64,000 nt of DNA from Isoetes taiwanensis (GCA_021234155.1 JAJEKV010000132.1:1178001-1242000), one strand, 5' to 3'; shown: positions 22,763 to 34,193, counted from the first letter of the stretch. Numbers and translations: made by a program. The notes: generated by a model from the letters alone, not told the origin.

Positions 22763-23099
22763 TTTTAGCACAAAAACATGTACAGACTTTTATAAGACAA
22801 GTCCGACAATTACAATATGGTGCCAAAAAATTTTAGGGGCGAAAATGATGGTACTGGTAATGGTTGGTTTTGTCGTCGAAAGATCTTCATAATTGCGTTG
22901 ATGACGAAGAGGATCCGAAGGAATGTCGATGCAGAACATGGATCATAGGAACTTTGGGCCAAAAAAAACATGAAGACTATCCCCTTATATTATGGAGAAG
23001 TCCATCGTAACAAAGATAGCCCAAAATTTCACTTAAAACAAGTAGAGGGGTCTTTAAAATGTAAACACCATAAAAGCATCCCCGTGATCGACCATAGGA

Positions 23100-23400
23100 G
23101 AGCGTGACTATACGTCACAATATTTGTGCAAAGCGTGGATGTTGAGCAAAAAGCGTGGCCATAAGCAAAGTGTGAGCGTGGGACATAAAAAGCGTGGCTT
23201 TTGCGTGGTCAATGTCGTGGTCAACTTGAGCAAAAATACGAGAGGCGTGTACAGGCGTCGGCGTAAGCATGGGGCCACCGTGGTCAATCGTGGTCAATGC
23301 GTCTTTGGGTCTTAATGAATGCGTGGCCGTAGCGATTATCGGCCAGCAATTATGGGCGTGGAAATTGCGGCGGGAAGCCGTGACCTAGCATGAAGCATAA
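23100..23400. repeat. GCGTGG-rich stretch inside the small element
   Basis: GCGTGG or GCGTGT recurs about eight times at irregular spacing (23,132 to 23,362), with phrases such as AAAAAGCGTGGC and CGTGGTCAAT repeated. It has no coding sense. It may be an internal simple repeat of the element's untranslated region. Confidence 0.5.
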
Positions 23401-23691
23401 AACCCCCAGCGTGAGCCATAAAAACAATATCCCGATCCGAACCTTAGATCTTAGGCGGCCAAATCATAGCCGGTTGGAAAAACCCAGCATGAGCTTCAAC
23501 CCTAGCGAAAATGCTGTCTTCTTGGCCCCTTCAAGTGTGCAGCAACCGGATTTGAAGGCGAAATAGTCAGCTCTTGCTTAACACGGATGCAAGCCGGAAT
23601 TTAAGAATCTGGTAGGGCGGAAATGATCTTGAAAATGGGGAGTCGGTATGGATAGGAGCTGGCCCGGATGTCTTTGAGACGAGCCATTTGT

Positions 23692-24598
23692 TTACTGAGC
23701 GATGCGCGATCTTGCTATTTCAAGAAAAATAATTGCAACGGAGATATCTGAGAGGGCAAAGCCGATTCTTACGCTATAGATTAGGGCGGTTTTGCACGCG
23801 TTAAAGATCATGAGAAACTTCTGCTTTCTTGAACAAATTCTTGCTTCTTTGAGCATTTGTTGGATAAAAATCTGACTCTGCTCAACAAAGATGTTTGAAT
23901 TGAATCTTCTAGCCTTGACTGATGCAAAGATTTTGTTTGTGTGCAAGCGATCGAGACCAAGGAGCGTAATAAATCCGATTTGAGACTGCGAAAATGTCGT
24001 CACCGATGGCTTACTTAAAAATGGCTCTGCGGCGGATATCCGAAAGGAGTGGGGGGCTAAGCGAAATGCGGTCCTCTTAAAAATTCAATAAGAAAGACAT
24101 GATTGCTTTTTGTGCGGATGCGGATGGATGGAAGTGTTGAGGAAGAGCCGCACGAGGACTCGATCCGTCTAGAGCCCGAAATGCTTGAATGATTTCGTTG
24201 TATCCAAAATAAAATCGATAAATCTGTGATGCGTGTGCCGATAGAAGACCGAGAAACATCTCGCTGTCTTTATTTGAAGAAGAACTCTGATGCTTGCTTT
24301 TTGTGAATAGGCAGGAGCTAGTCTTTGGCAGATGAACTTCATGAAAAAACAAGGAATTCGCCCTTTAAGAAATCGTCGATAACCGATTTACTCTTGTGTA
24401 TTTTCGTGAACTTGTGTATTTGCGGGAACCAGAAGAAATAAAGTCAGAATCGATAGGCTCCAGCCATGCCTTGCTTCTTAGTGGATTCATTTGCGGGTAA
24501 TGTAAACCGAGGGGCTCAAAGGGGCTAGCCAAGTCTCCGCCCTCGAAAAATAAACCCAAAAAAGAATTGAAAGAGAATTTTTTGTATGCCGAGCACAA
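23692..24598 (-). CDS. internal open frames of the small LTR element, unrecognised
   Basis: Three open stretches lie in order on the element's own strand: 24,598-24,365 (MCSAYKKFSFNSFLG start), 24,352-24,077 (MFFHEVHLPKTSSCLF start) and 24,003-23,692 (MTTFSQSQIGFITLLG start). They are Ser- and aromatic-rich and separated by stops. They could be what is left of a gag-like protein, which would make this a TR-GAG-like element. However, I see no zinc knuckle or capsid signature, so they may equally be chance frames. They have no detectable relation to the larger gypsy gag in this window. Confidence 0.3.
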
Positions 24599-24999
24599 TT
24601 TCTCGATAAAGCCGAGAGAAAATGCAGGGATAATGAAAAAAAAGCATGATATTTTGACATTTTTTAGCGGTGAGAAGAAAAAAGAGGATCAAACTCTGAT
24701 TTTTTCAAAAGCTTGCAGAGAGGGAGTGCTATCACCACTCCGTAAATCCCCATCAGAAACTGTGCTTGTCTGCAAAGCCCGAAAATACGAGTTTTTGAAA
24801 ACGATTTTCATAACAAAGTAAGGGCTAAGGAATTGATTGACAAAGGGCCTCCACAAATTTAATTCATTTCAACAACCGGTTGGGCCAAATAAAGGGATTG
24901 AAGGGTTGAGAGTAGTGTACAAGAAGTATTCAAGAACCGATGATGATGAGAGCAAAGAAAAACAACGAAACAAAGAAGGCTGAAACAAGTGATCACGAG

Positions 25000-25018
25000 C
25001 GAACCCGCATAACGGCCA
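25000..25018 (-). promoter_or_regulatory. primer binding site of the small element
   Basis: The plus strand reads CGAACCCGCATAACGGCCA two bases before the LTR. This looks like a T-loop end, acceptor strand and CCA of a tRNA. The tRNA type is not identified with certainty, and it differs from the tRNA-Asp site of the gypsy element. Confidence 0.7.
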
Positions 25019-25020
25019 AG

Positions 25021-25365
25021 TGTTAGTTTGAGTTCTTGGCATACACCTCGCGGCAAGAAATCCATGATCGCCGGATGCTACAAAGCTGCCATGCTCATGA
25101 TCACAAAACAAGAACAAGACAAAGAAATATGCACAAAGAATGAGGGAAACGTGCCAAGTGAGGCTCTCCAAATTTGAGATAAACCTGAGTACATCTGAAG
25201 CTAATATAGTGTAGACCGCAAATCTGAGCCGTACATCTAACTAAATCTAATCCCTACACTTATGTAAACCTAATCATGCCAAGTGTCAGTCTGCCACCAC
25301 TGACACCTAACATGTGCATGCACCTAACATGTGCATGCACAATGTTAACCACTAGGTGGTTAACA
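25021..25365 (-). repeat. 5' LTR of the small element
   Basis: 345 bp and collinear with the other LTR. The same terminal hairpin and tandem AACATGTGCATGCACCT are present. The 9-bp GGCTCCGGT is missing. Confidence 0.9.
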
Positions 25366-27443
25366 AGAGAATGTCAGGAAGTTGCCTGCAATGTTTACGA
25401 AGTCCAGATTCTAGAAGAGGTTAATGCAGAGGTTGTGGCATTGACCGGCAAGAAGGTATCACCGATGTGTTTTCATAGAACGGGAGGCGGAGTTCGGGAC
25501 GTCGAAGATCAAAAGAAAATTGCATTCTCCAAATGCATACATGTGAGGTGATCCGCATGGGGTTACCGAAGACCAAAGATGAAGGAGAGAGAGGATGTTG
25601 CATGATGAAAGAAGAGCGCATAGACTGGAGCAGGCCTCGTCGCACACACAAAGATCGGGTCGTGGAGATTATACTCCCACGGTATCCCGCCAATATCTTT
25701 GTATTATTCACGACAAAATGGATCAAGCCAAAACAATGATTCCAAAATTGCAACAATCTGTGAAGTCTCTCTCGGAGACTTGACAAGCTGAAAACAACAT
25801 TGATTGGTGCATTGACTCATGGTCATGGGAATGGATCCTATGGAAACTTTGCCCCTCGACTTATGGCGAATGACTCTAACTTCCATGTAGGTTCTTTGAA
25901 TAGCATCTTGAAGAGATTAGAGATGGGGCACGAGTATGGGGAGGCCACCCTCGCCAAGAATCATCATCTCCAAAATGGGTCTCCCTCATTCTATAGAGAC
26001 ACAATGGCCTTGGAGTCAAAGTTGTCACTATCCAATACCAAAGATACACGCTAATTTGCCACAGCAGGGGACCATCATTGAAGCCTCCGCCCAAGATACT
26101 TTATTTGCAAAATGGACAACGATCCGGACAGAACAAGAATAGGTATGTCTTCTCCTATCTTTCTTACCTAGTATATCTTGGTGTGTTTGAAGAGATTGAG
26201 CTAGGGTTCATGATGCCCTGGTCACACACACATGATGATATCGATGCCTTGTTTGGTAACTTCTCTACATCTTTAAAGAAAGATGTGCTCACAATGCCGA
26301 ACCACTGTATGAATTCCACAAATGCAACTTGAATACACCTGTGCCCTATGTTCTTGACAAAGTTCCGGATTGGAAGGGTTTTATAGAAGGCTACATACCG
26401 GATGGGGATGATAGATTGATAGGTCATACCCTCTAACTTTCAGATTCGCTATGAATGGTGATTGGCGGTCATGTATTACAAAACTAGACCCACTTACCTC
26501 GGATTGGTTGCCCACTGGTGGAATAAAGATATGGAAAGAAAAGAGGGGCCCGGGAAGCCCATGATGCCAATTGGATATCCTAAGTCGCTTCCTCCCAAGA
26601 AATCCAGTGAAGGACCTTGGCCTCACAAAAATTCAAGATCCACAAGCATATATTGCATTGGGTTGCTTGTTCAACGTCTAACAAAGGTGCTCCAACCGCC
26701 AACTACTGCGCCACGGTTCACGGGCCACGATTGAATATTGGATGAAACTCCCCGCAAGAACTCTGGAACATCGCGTGGACGAAGGGCACTTATAATGACT
26801 TCCGCCACGTGCTAGGAAAGCACAAGCTCCACCTCATGTAGCTGAGTGGTGGAGCCAATTGTTACTATCACTCCTCCTTCGCCGGCCCCTGGAAGGACAA
26901 ACCCTGCGAATTCAACCCATACAAAGATTTGAAGAAAGGTATGTTTATTATGGCACATACGATGATGTGTTGTGCTTGCTTGGGTGGGCCTAGCTAATGA
27001 GGACCCACAAATGGATGATAAGAAGGAGAACTTTGAGACTATTCTGGTGACTTGGTGGGAGCCAATCCCAGTGAGGAACCAAGTCTACCCAGCTAATTAT
27101 GCCAATTGCTGGAAGAAGAGATGGAGGCCAACGACTGCAAGTGACCGCATAGAAATGGAGACTATCGACTACGCTTGGGAGCCATCAAACAAGAAGAAGA
27201 TACCTAATACTATTAAGATACCCGTGCATGCTGCTGAGGCATATGCAGCACTCGCAGGGGATGTCAACTAGTGTATGAAAATGAGTCATTCATCCAAGTG
27301 TACTAAAAAATGGTCCATAAATTCAGGTATTGTCCATAATTAATGAAATTGTGCTTTTTTGGAGTGCGTGAAAATATTGTGGTCAAAGTAGAACAAAAAA
27401 TGGCCTTTTATGATACAAGATTGCAAAATACATTACACATAGC

Positions 27444-27457
27444 CTATGCGCGCATAG
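27444..27457. repeat. CTATGCG/CGCATAG palindrome, copy 1
   Basis: Perfect 14-base palindrome CTATGCGCGCATAG. Confidence 0.75.
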
Positions 27458-27581
27458 AGAGAGACACATTAGTTCAAATACGCAGGAGAGATATCAGCTC
27501 ATGAAAATGTAATCACCACATTTTCATTAAACAAGGCCAATTTCGTTTTTAAGCGTCAAGCGGAACCTTTTTGAATAGCGA

Positions 27582-27605
27582 TTTGTCTATGCGCGCATAG
27601 ACAAA
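27582..27605. repeat. CTATGCG/CGCATAG palindrome, copy 2 (24 bp perfect)
   Basis: Twelve-base arms TTTGTCTATGCG and CGCATAGACAAA with no loop. It is the longest copy. Confidence 0.85.
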
Positions 27606-27790
27606 GATAGTCAATTTTAAGTACTCTAGAAAGAATACAAGTCAAATAATAAATAATAATGGCATTTGAACTCGATTAGGTCGAAAAGTTTTAAATATTA
27701 AGTGGAACTTGCTTAGCATGAAGGAAATCTTTGTTGTTGTCATCTTCATATGCAATCGGTTTAACAGTGGTATCAAGTGGATTCCCTTTT

Positions 27791-27953
27791 CAAATCTAAT
27801 ATTCATGCCCGTTTTAGGGTCTCAGATGTAAACTTTGTTTAAAAGGACTAATAGCAATGTAAAACAAGCATAATTCAAATCTAAAATTCATGCCTGTTTT
27901 AGAGTCTCAGATGTAAACCTTGTTTAAAAGGACTAACAGCAATGTAAAACAAC
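27791..27953. repeat. 85-bp tandem duplication
   Basis: CAAATCTAATATTCATGCCC... (27,791-27,868) is repeated from 27,876 with a few substitutions, including TTTTAGRGTCTCAGATGTAA and AAAAGGACTAAYAGCAATGT. Confidence 0.85.
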
Positions 27954-28314
27954 CACATTTGTGAAGACAACCATAAACACAAGTTGTAGAAAAAAAAATT
28001 ATACATTTGAATTGCATTGACGTGAATGAGAAATCCCGAAAGGCAACATTTATTATATTTTTTAACTTACAGGAAGATCACAAAGCAAGCAACATATCAA
28101 CTGACATTAAAATCTTTAAAGATCAATTGTTCATCTTTACATAATATATATAAAACCAGGTGTTTGCTTCTGTAAGCGGAAATGTAGATTCCTTCCTTTG
28201 ATTGTACTTCTTAACTGGTGTACAAGCATTAGAATTTGATGCATCTTTGCTCAACATTTCCCAATAAGAACTAAAGACCAAATAATAAAAGCTCATGGCA
28301 TGGACATATACATG

Positions 28315-28490
28315 CCTATGAGCGCATAGGATCAACGAAAACAAAAAGTACCACTTGTCTATGTGGGCATAGAAAGGAACTCCTAAATAATATGTCATTT
28401 CTATAACACCTAGTTTTGTCAACATCTAGCCTATACTTGCATAGGGTAGAGCTTTAAAATATATCGCTTGTCCATGCGCACATAGACAAG
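28315..28490. repeat. CTATGCG/CGCATAG palindrome, four diverged copies
   Basis: CCTATGAGCGCATAGG at 28,315-28,330, GTCTATGTGGGCATAGAAA at 28,357-28,375, GCCTATACTTGCATAGGG at 28,429-28,446, and CTTGTCCATGCGCACATAGACAAG-type (arms CTTGTC.ATG and CATAGACAAG) at 28,467-28,490. Arms are kept while centres vary. Confidence 0.65.
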
Positions 28491-28687
28491 CAACAATATT
28501 TAAAAGCTCTCGCCATTATCCATTACATAGATAACATTTAAAATCACAGTTCCATTGAATGTAATTAAAATGTGAAGAATACGTACAGCTGCAGAGGGAA
28601 AACCTTTGAGAAACAATCAGGAAATTTTCAAAGCCCTCTTGGTCCTTGAATCCAAATAATTAAATCCTTGAGATCTTTCAGAAATAA

Positions 28688-29291
28688 TGTTTGGGGTCTG
28701 GGTTCGGGAACTCCTGCAAGACAGCCCTCTGTGAGGACCCTTGGATCTAACAGGAGGATCCGGGGACTATGTCACGCGGGATTTGCAAGAAAACAAAGGA
28801 AAGGGAAGAGAAAACAAAAAACAATGAGACAACAATGATAAGCTTCCTTGATATCAATGATGATGATACATGAGCTCTCACAACCGAGAGAAAACTGAAG
28901 TGAGACAAGACTCAAAACTCATCTAAAACTCATGTGCTAGCTCTACTCATATATATAGTACAATGGCCTTTGGCCCAATATAGACACTCTGACTAATTTG
29001 GTGCCGACTCACGGAAGGGAGGCGATTCTTGAGGAATCTTGGCGGTGCCTCCCTGAAGTGCACTGAAATCACTCTTGGGCCCCGCTGAAGTGCATGGCGG
29101 TGACGGGCGTCCGCTTATGCAGCCCGGGCGCCTCTTGTAAGCAGACCCAGGGCTTTGGCTGCGTGGGAGTGCTGTTGCTTGGTCTTCTATTTGGGCCTTT
29201 GACGGTGGACCCAGCGATTGTGGATCCTTGGACTTGACTTGGTCCATCGTATGCATGAATAGTCATGTACCAGGAGGCCACAGGACTAACA
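28688..29291 (-). repeat. 3' LTR of the truncated gypsy copy
   Basis: On the minus strand it begins TGTTAGTCCTGTGG and ends ACCCCAAACA. It is about 604 bp, roughly 30 bp longer than the LTRs of the full copy. The TATA region is near 28,957. Confidence 0.9.
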
Positions 29292-29302
29292 CTCCCCCAA
29301 AG
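29292..29302 (-). promoter_or_regulatory. polypurine tract of the truncated gypsy copy
   Basis: The minus strand reads GCTTTGGGGGAG immediately before TGTTAG. Confidence 0.8.
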
Positions 29303-29449
29303 CGACACTCGATGCGGAGGAAAGGGAGGAAGTGCTTCAGGCGGGAATCCAGCCCGATCTTGATCCTCACGGGGAATGAGGGCGGGCACCATTATGGTAA
29401 GTGCTTATGAGATCTGGCCCGTGTTTGAAGTGCATCAGAGTGTTGAGCC

Positions 29450-32400
29450 AAGCGGATCAACATCAATGAGGAAGTGAGCACACCATGTCTTCGAGGGACG
29501 CATGGGCACTCGGAAAAACAAACTGTACTCCATGAGTAGGTGGGAGAGCCGGGAAACCGGCTGCACCGACCGTTGCAGTAAAGATGGGACGCCGCCTATT
29601 TAAGGAGGCAATTGGATGCACTTGAGAGCGTAGAAAAATCGGCCCGATTGGTGGAGGTGGTGAGGTGGCGGCATTCCGGCAAAGAAGGTGTCAAGGCCAT
29701 GAATAGCATCAGTGCGTTGCCAACCACGCCATTAGCAATATAGAGCCAATTTGTAGTAGTGTCCAAGGTGGCACCATCCTCCCCAATCGGGCGGGGACAA
29801 AATCCGGATCCCACCTCGAGATCCGTGGAGATGCGAGGGTAGTCGACCCAACCCCATCCGGGACCTTAGCCCAAAAGGGAAGACGCCGGTCGAGAGGAAC
29901 CGTAACGGGGAGGTACTCCTAAGGAAGCATATGGAGAGGGGAAGCATGCCCGTCGCGTGGGTTGCGTAGCCATGTCCCTAAATGCTTGAACAAGATTACT
30001 CATCAAGAGCCGCGACACCAATGGTCCCGTTCTCGGGTAGAGAGTAATTGATAGACGGAGGATTGACCCAACCTGGGGGATGGTCTTGCTTTCAAGGCCA
30101 CCCGGAGTTGATTGTAGCCTCCCAAGTCTTGCATATAAATCCAGGCAAACTCAAGATCATCAGGGTGCGCCAGTTTTTGTTTACCTGTTCCAATGTTTCA
30201 ACCGCCACGGGTAAGTCTTTGAGCAAGTTCGGGCATGTACTCTGTTCAAAAGTCCGAGGCCCGAGCAGGATCCTTGAAATATTGGTTGGTTGATGATAAC
30301 AGACCAAAGCGGCGTTGGGTTGCCTCTAAAAACGATGGGCCTCATCCGGAATTTATCATGGAGATCCGCCGAGAGTAGAAGTCATAGAAAACATAAACAA
30401 CACGGAAAATGACCAATTGGGATCTTTGAAGTGAACTGATCAAAGACTAAGAGTGCACAAAATAAACCCTTGTCTTCTATAGAAAGATCCGGCCAGATCA
30501 GGAAGGAAATCCGCGCACAGAGTGGGTCGTTGATGAACATTGCCATTGGCGGTACCACTTCAAAAGAAAAAAGGTGTCGTCGGGCCACCACATAGTCAAG
30601 ATAGCTGGAAGGAGGGAGAGAAGTCCACGGGATGTTGGTAGCAATGTCAATATATCCCTCCTATTTGTTTTGGGCTTCTTCGGCAGATTGAGCGCTTCTT
30701 TGGAGCTGGTGTTCAGTCCGGATCCGATGCTCCTTTTCTAACAAAGGCAGGGCCTGATCACGGACCCGTTTAATAGGAAGCGTGGCATGTGAAGAGCATT
30801 GCCACAGGTATTGAGGCGAAGCGTGGCAATCTGCGTCATCGATGACATACGTTTACGAGCCTCCGGCTGAGTGCGGATGGATGTTAGCGATTGTCGGCGT
30901 GGAAATCTGAGTTTCAAGGGAGGTGAGTCGGCGTCACGCTCGGTGAGGTCTTGAACTTGAGTCGCGGTAATTTTGAGAAAGCTCAGAATACAAGGTTTGA
31001 GCTTAGCAATGTCTTTCTCCTTGTCACTTTCGGGGAGGGTGTCTTTTGACTTGTTACGCTCCAACAAATCCTGAATTGTGGTTTGGAGCCGACATTTGAT
31101 CTTCAAGTAGGCTTATGCGATCCACGAGCACTTTTGAGATCTACGGGCCTGTATGAGGCAGCGTGCTTTCTTGAAGTTGGGCCTCAAAGTTTGAACTTGT
31201 GCGATTGCGGCTTGAAGGTCCCTTTGAACTGCATCGGAAGCCTCCGGGGCGCTTTGAACACCATTCATGAGAGCCTCACGTGACGTGGAGGCTGCATGGC
31301 GGCCAGCTTGAACATCTGCTGGAATTGGTGCGGGGTTGTGTCGAGGATGTGGAGGTGCGGGGGCTTCTTTTAACTCTGAGGTGTTGAGAGGCATGATGTG
31401 AACCTGGAAGTGGGCGTGGCCGATGGAGGAAGAGGAGACGGTGACATCGTGGTGCAGTGTTGAACATTACGAGGGAAGGCTGGCATGAAGGTACAACTGT
31501 TGAGGTGGCGGGAATCTGAGGAGAATGTGAAGGTATGGGAAGTGGAAGGGGCTCTCAAGAATAGGAAGATAATGGGATGAGTGCCTGAAGATGGCCACCT
31601 GGAAACTTGAGGAGGCGGAGGAGGGGTATTGCCCGAATCACGGTCTACTTCTTGAAAAAGCGGTAGAACAACGGTGAGGCCAATCGACATGCAGTTGGAG
31701 TGGATGGCGGTGATGACCATATTATAGAAGCGGCTTATTAATATGGGTGTTCTTGATGGAATACCCAAGCAATTTCGCCACGAAACTTCACAAAAGTGTC
31801 ATGTGACTTTGCAATATTTGTGAAGCGATCTTTGGTTAGCTTGATAGCGGGAGCACGGCCCGAGTGGCGATCCATGTCTGTAAAAAGCAGCCCAAGAGAC
31901 GAAGGTTTTGCAAAGGAATCACGGAATACCTCAGAAATCAAATCTTTGAGTAAGTAAAATGGTGGTGCCATCGACCCCAGTAGCAAATCCTTAGGGCTGT
32001 TGGCGATGTGGCGATGAACTGCTTCAATTGCTCGGTTGGGGGCGGGGAGCTCCATTTGCGAGAATTCGTAAAAAGCTTGTGGCGTTCCTTCACTTTCCCG
32101 ACTTCGGACCAAGAAGGGCCTCATGAAAGGTGGGCGTCGAGAAAGACCTGAGACCGAAAAGAGGTTGCATCCCTTGGAGTGACTTGAGTGTAGGAAGTTT
32201 GGGGGCAGCCATGGCGGCGTCGGAGCAGGCTATGCGGAGAAGGCGGAGGCGGAGAGCAGGCGAAAACAGATAGGCGAAAAAGGTTTTAGGGTGCGCAAGT
32301 GTAGGTGAAGGGGGCATGATGAGGCGAACCTTCAACCGTTGATGATGCCAGTGGCGAGAGATCACGAAGTTGGCGATTGAAAGGCAAAATTTTTTGCTAA

Positions 32401-32485
32401 GTCCCCAAATGGTAAAGGAGAAGCAATGAGCAGCGGCGATGAGGCGTAAGGAATGATCGATGTGGCAATTGGCAAAAGGACACAC
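29450..32485 (-). pseudogene. extra 3' ORF of the truncated gypsy copy
   Basis: Better preserved than its partner. Readable blocks in order are 32,485-32,090, 32,124-31,738, 31,768-31,370, 31,394-31,113 and 31,106-30,738. The likely start MAAPKLPTLKSLQGMQPLFG is inside the first block (about 32,213). The second block has KDRFTNIAKSHDTFVKFRG and EIAWVFHQEHPY. A Pro-rich linker follows, then helical, heptad-like segments (VQRDLQAAIAQVQTLRP and LKPCILSFLKITATQVQDL) that suggest a coiled coil. There is no signal peptide or membrane anchor, so an envelope role is not supported. Frameshifts link the blocks. The function is unknown. Structural or RNA-binding roles are possible, but that is inference. 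Confidence 0.65.
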
Positions 32486-32699
32486 ATTAATGTTCGGCGT
32501 GGCGTGAAAAGAAGGAATGTCATTTAATGCGGCAACTTCGAAAGTGGGATATCATTAAAGCGAAGGTGTCGAGAAGGTACCATGGCTAGATATCTTTGGC
32601 GGGAGAAAAAGATTCTCTATTTAGAAATAGCCTTGCATTGCAACCACGTTGGCCCGAATTTTTCGATTGGTCCACACGTCGGCCAGAGAGTTCATCCGG

Positions 32700-32711
32700 T
32701 TGGCTATATAA
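32700..32711 (-). promoter_or_regulatory. internal TATA-like element (second copy)
   Basis: The minus strand reads TTTATATAGCCAACC about 220 bases before the first ATG (32,485) of the extra ORF. It is the same motif as at 13,107 in the other copy. Confidence 0.45.
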
Positions 32712-33208
32712 AGCTTGAGGGGTTGAAGCGGAGACACCCGATGGCGCTCGATATGTCTATTTCTTGGATTGCATGACAAATACACTATGCCATCAAGCGC
32801 ACAGGTGGATTACTTGTAAAATGGGTTTTGCACGGACCTCTGGCGGTGCCACAATGCATTAGCATTACCATGGGCCGAGTAATGTCTTGGCATGGGCGAG
32901 CATGCCGATCCCCATACCAACGGGATGGAGGTGATCTACACTGTCTTTGGGACCCCCAGAAACAAGCTCACGGTACCACATCCTGGCATTATCACCTGCG
33001 CTCCGAACCCGGTAGAGGGTGTTCTCCTTAGGACTTAGTAGATAGGGCCTTGAGCCCGTTTTGTAAATAGGGCACTTTGCCCATAGCCCGGAAATAAATG
33101 GGCTCTCTGCCCATTTTGTAAAATTCCACCTATATAATATAAATATGCCTTGGTTAGTCACTATTATATTTGTGTTTGTGTCGGAAAGACATCACAGTAT
33201 GATTGTCA

Positions 33209-34193
33209 CTACTGTTGTGTATGAAATTGTTTGAGGCGAAAGCCGTTAACCGATGTAGGTAATGGAGTGCCATCTAATTCAGCCAGCTTGAAAAAGCTGG
33301 GTTGCACCACTGAACTATTTGATAAGGGCCAAGCCATCGAAACTTTAACTTGCCGGAAAAATTTTGTAACGAGAATCATAAAGAAGAACCAAATCTCCTT
33401 CTTTGAATGTTTTGTCTTATCGTTTGTCATGTAAAGACTTTTGCAAACTGTTGTCCATGAAGAACACGAATATAAGCATCACGCCTAAGTTCATCCAAGC
33501 TGTTCCAATTGATAAACCCTTTCTTTGAGTCCAGTGGATTATGAAAAAAAAGCTTGATTGAAAATGGAGAGTTGGAAGGATGTATTCAAAAGGCATGAGA
33601 GCTTCTTGACCATAAACCAATTTGAAAGGAGTGTGACCAGTGGCGATTTTGAAACAAGTATTGTAAGCCCAAAAAACAGGGAAGCTTGTTTTGCCGTCGG
33701 TCGATAGAAAGCGTCACAAATTTTCTTGAAATTGTGACCCGAGTTTTGTTGGTGCTTTCAGCCAAACCATTCCCTTGAGGATAGTAAGGTGTGCTCTTGT
33801 GATGATGGATCAGTAGATAATCCGTTAGCTCCTTTATGGTATGATTGATAAAATGGATACCTCGATCAACGATCAGCTCAGGTGGGGCAGCCAAAGCGGC
33901 GTGATGATTTCTTGATAGATGACCTTGGTATTGGCCGGCCGCGGTGTTGTCCGGAAGTGCACAAGCTTCCGCCCATTTGGTAGCGTGGTCGGTGAGAACC
34001 GGAATGTAAGAACGCGGGTGTGCGGCGCCAGGGAAGGATCAATGGGTCCCCACAAAGTCCATCCCCCATTCTTTGAAGGGAAGTAGGCGTGGCAACCCGG
34101 CGTCAATGGAAGCGTCACGGTAGTGGGCCTTCCCCTCCGACAAGCATCACACATGCGGGCATGGGCATTGGCGTCTTTGAAGGCGTGGGCCAA
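33209..34193 (-). pseudogene. integrase, near-complete, of the truncated gypsy copy
   Basis: From 34,193 the zinc-binding part reads AHAFKDANAHARMCDACRRG, followed by WTLWGP and TDHATKWAEA-type strands in two frames. The catalytic core is open in one frame from 33,894. It has LIVDRGIHF (Asp at about 33,867-33,865), then YPQGNGLAES with the Glu at about 33,759-33,757. Exactly 35 residues separate the Asp and Glu, the D(35)E spacing of retroviral-type integrases. The C-terminal domain (33,430-33,209) ends LAELDGTPLPTSVNGFRLK, typical of Tat/Athila integrases. One or two frame changes remain between core and C-terminus. Confidence 0.85.

Larger units (their letters stand above)
22390..25365 (-). 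mobile_element. small non-autonomous LTR retrotransposon with 5-bp target duplication
   Basis: Two direct repeats of 354 bp (22,390-22,743) and 345 bp (25,021-25,365) start TGTTAG and end TTAACA. The flanking bases AGAGA at 22,385-22,389 and 25,366-25,370 are identical, which proves insertion as one unit. Orientation is minus. Next to the left LTR lies CTGCCTCCCCCTAAAAG, the complement of a polypurine tract. Next to the right LTR the plus strand reads CGAACCCGCATAACGGCCA, the 3' end of a tRNA including CCA, as expected of a primer site. The internal part is only 2.28 kb and shows no RT, RNase H or integrase motif, so it must depend on proteins supplied by another element. The LTRs differ mainly by one 9-bp indel and a few bases, so it is young compared with the gypsy element. 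Confidence 0.9.
22062..27271 (+). pseudogene. DUF7869-type transposon-derived gene, split by an LTR element
   Basis: Pieces on the plus strand follow the order of DUF7869-type proteins, found in algae, non-seed plants and animals and thought to be transposon-derived. The N-terminal part (22,062-22,388) has GISKSAYLKWKAQFLEGARK, then HGN, KPR and LPHRSR. After the LTR element come 25,375-25,551, then YLCIIHDKMDQAKTMIPKL (about 25,690-25,750) and IGALTHGHGNGSYGNFAPRL with ADSNFHVGSL-like wording (25,800-25,910). SHTHDDIDALFG (about 26,224-26,260) is the family signature, usually GHTHEDID. The C-terminal part reaches the stop at 27,269-27,271. Several stops and frame shifts separate the parts, and a GTATGT donor-like site near 26,940 hints at an intron. 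The first Gly of GHTHDDID is Ser. The 22,390-25,365 element interrupts the gene and left a target duplication. Confidence 0.75.
27272..28687. other. AT-rich non-coding stretch with palindrome family
   Basis: No gene recognised. It holds six copies of a CTATGCG/CGCATAG palindrome and an 85-bp tandem duplication, both listed separately. Confidence 0.6.

Noticed and set aside
27444-28490. CRISPR-like array
   Set aside because: The repeats are palindromes at irregular spacing (from about 30 to over 700 bases) with varied sequence, and this is plant nuclear DNA without cas genes.
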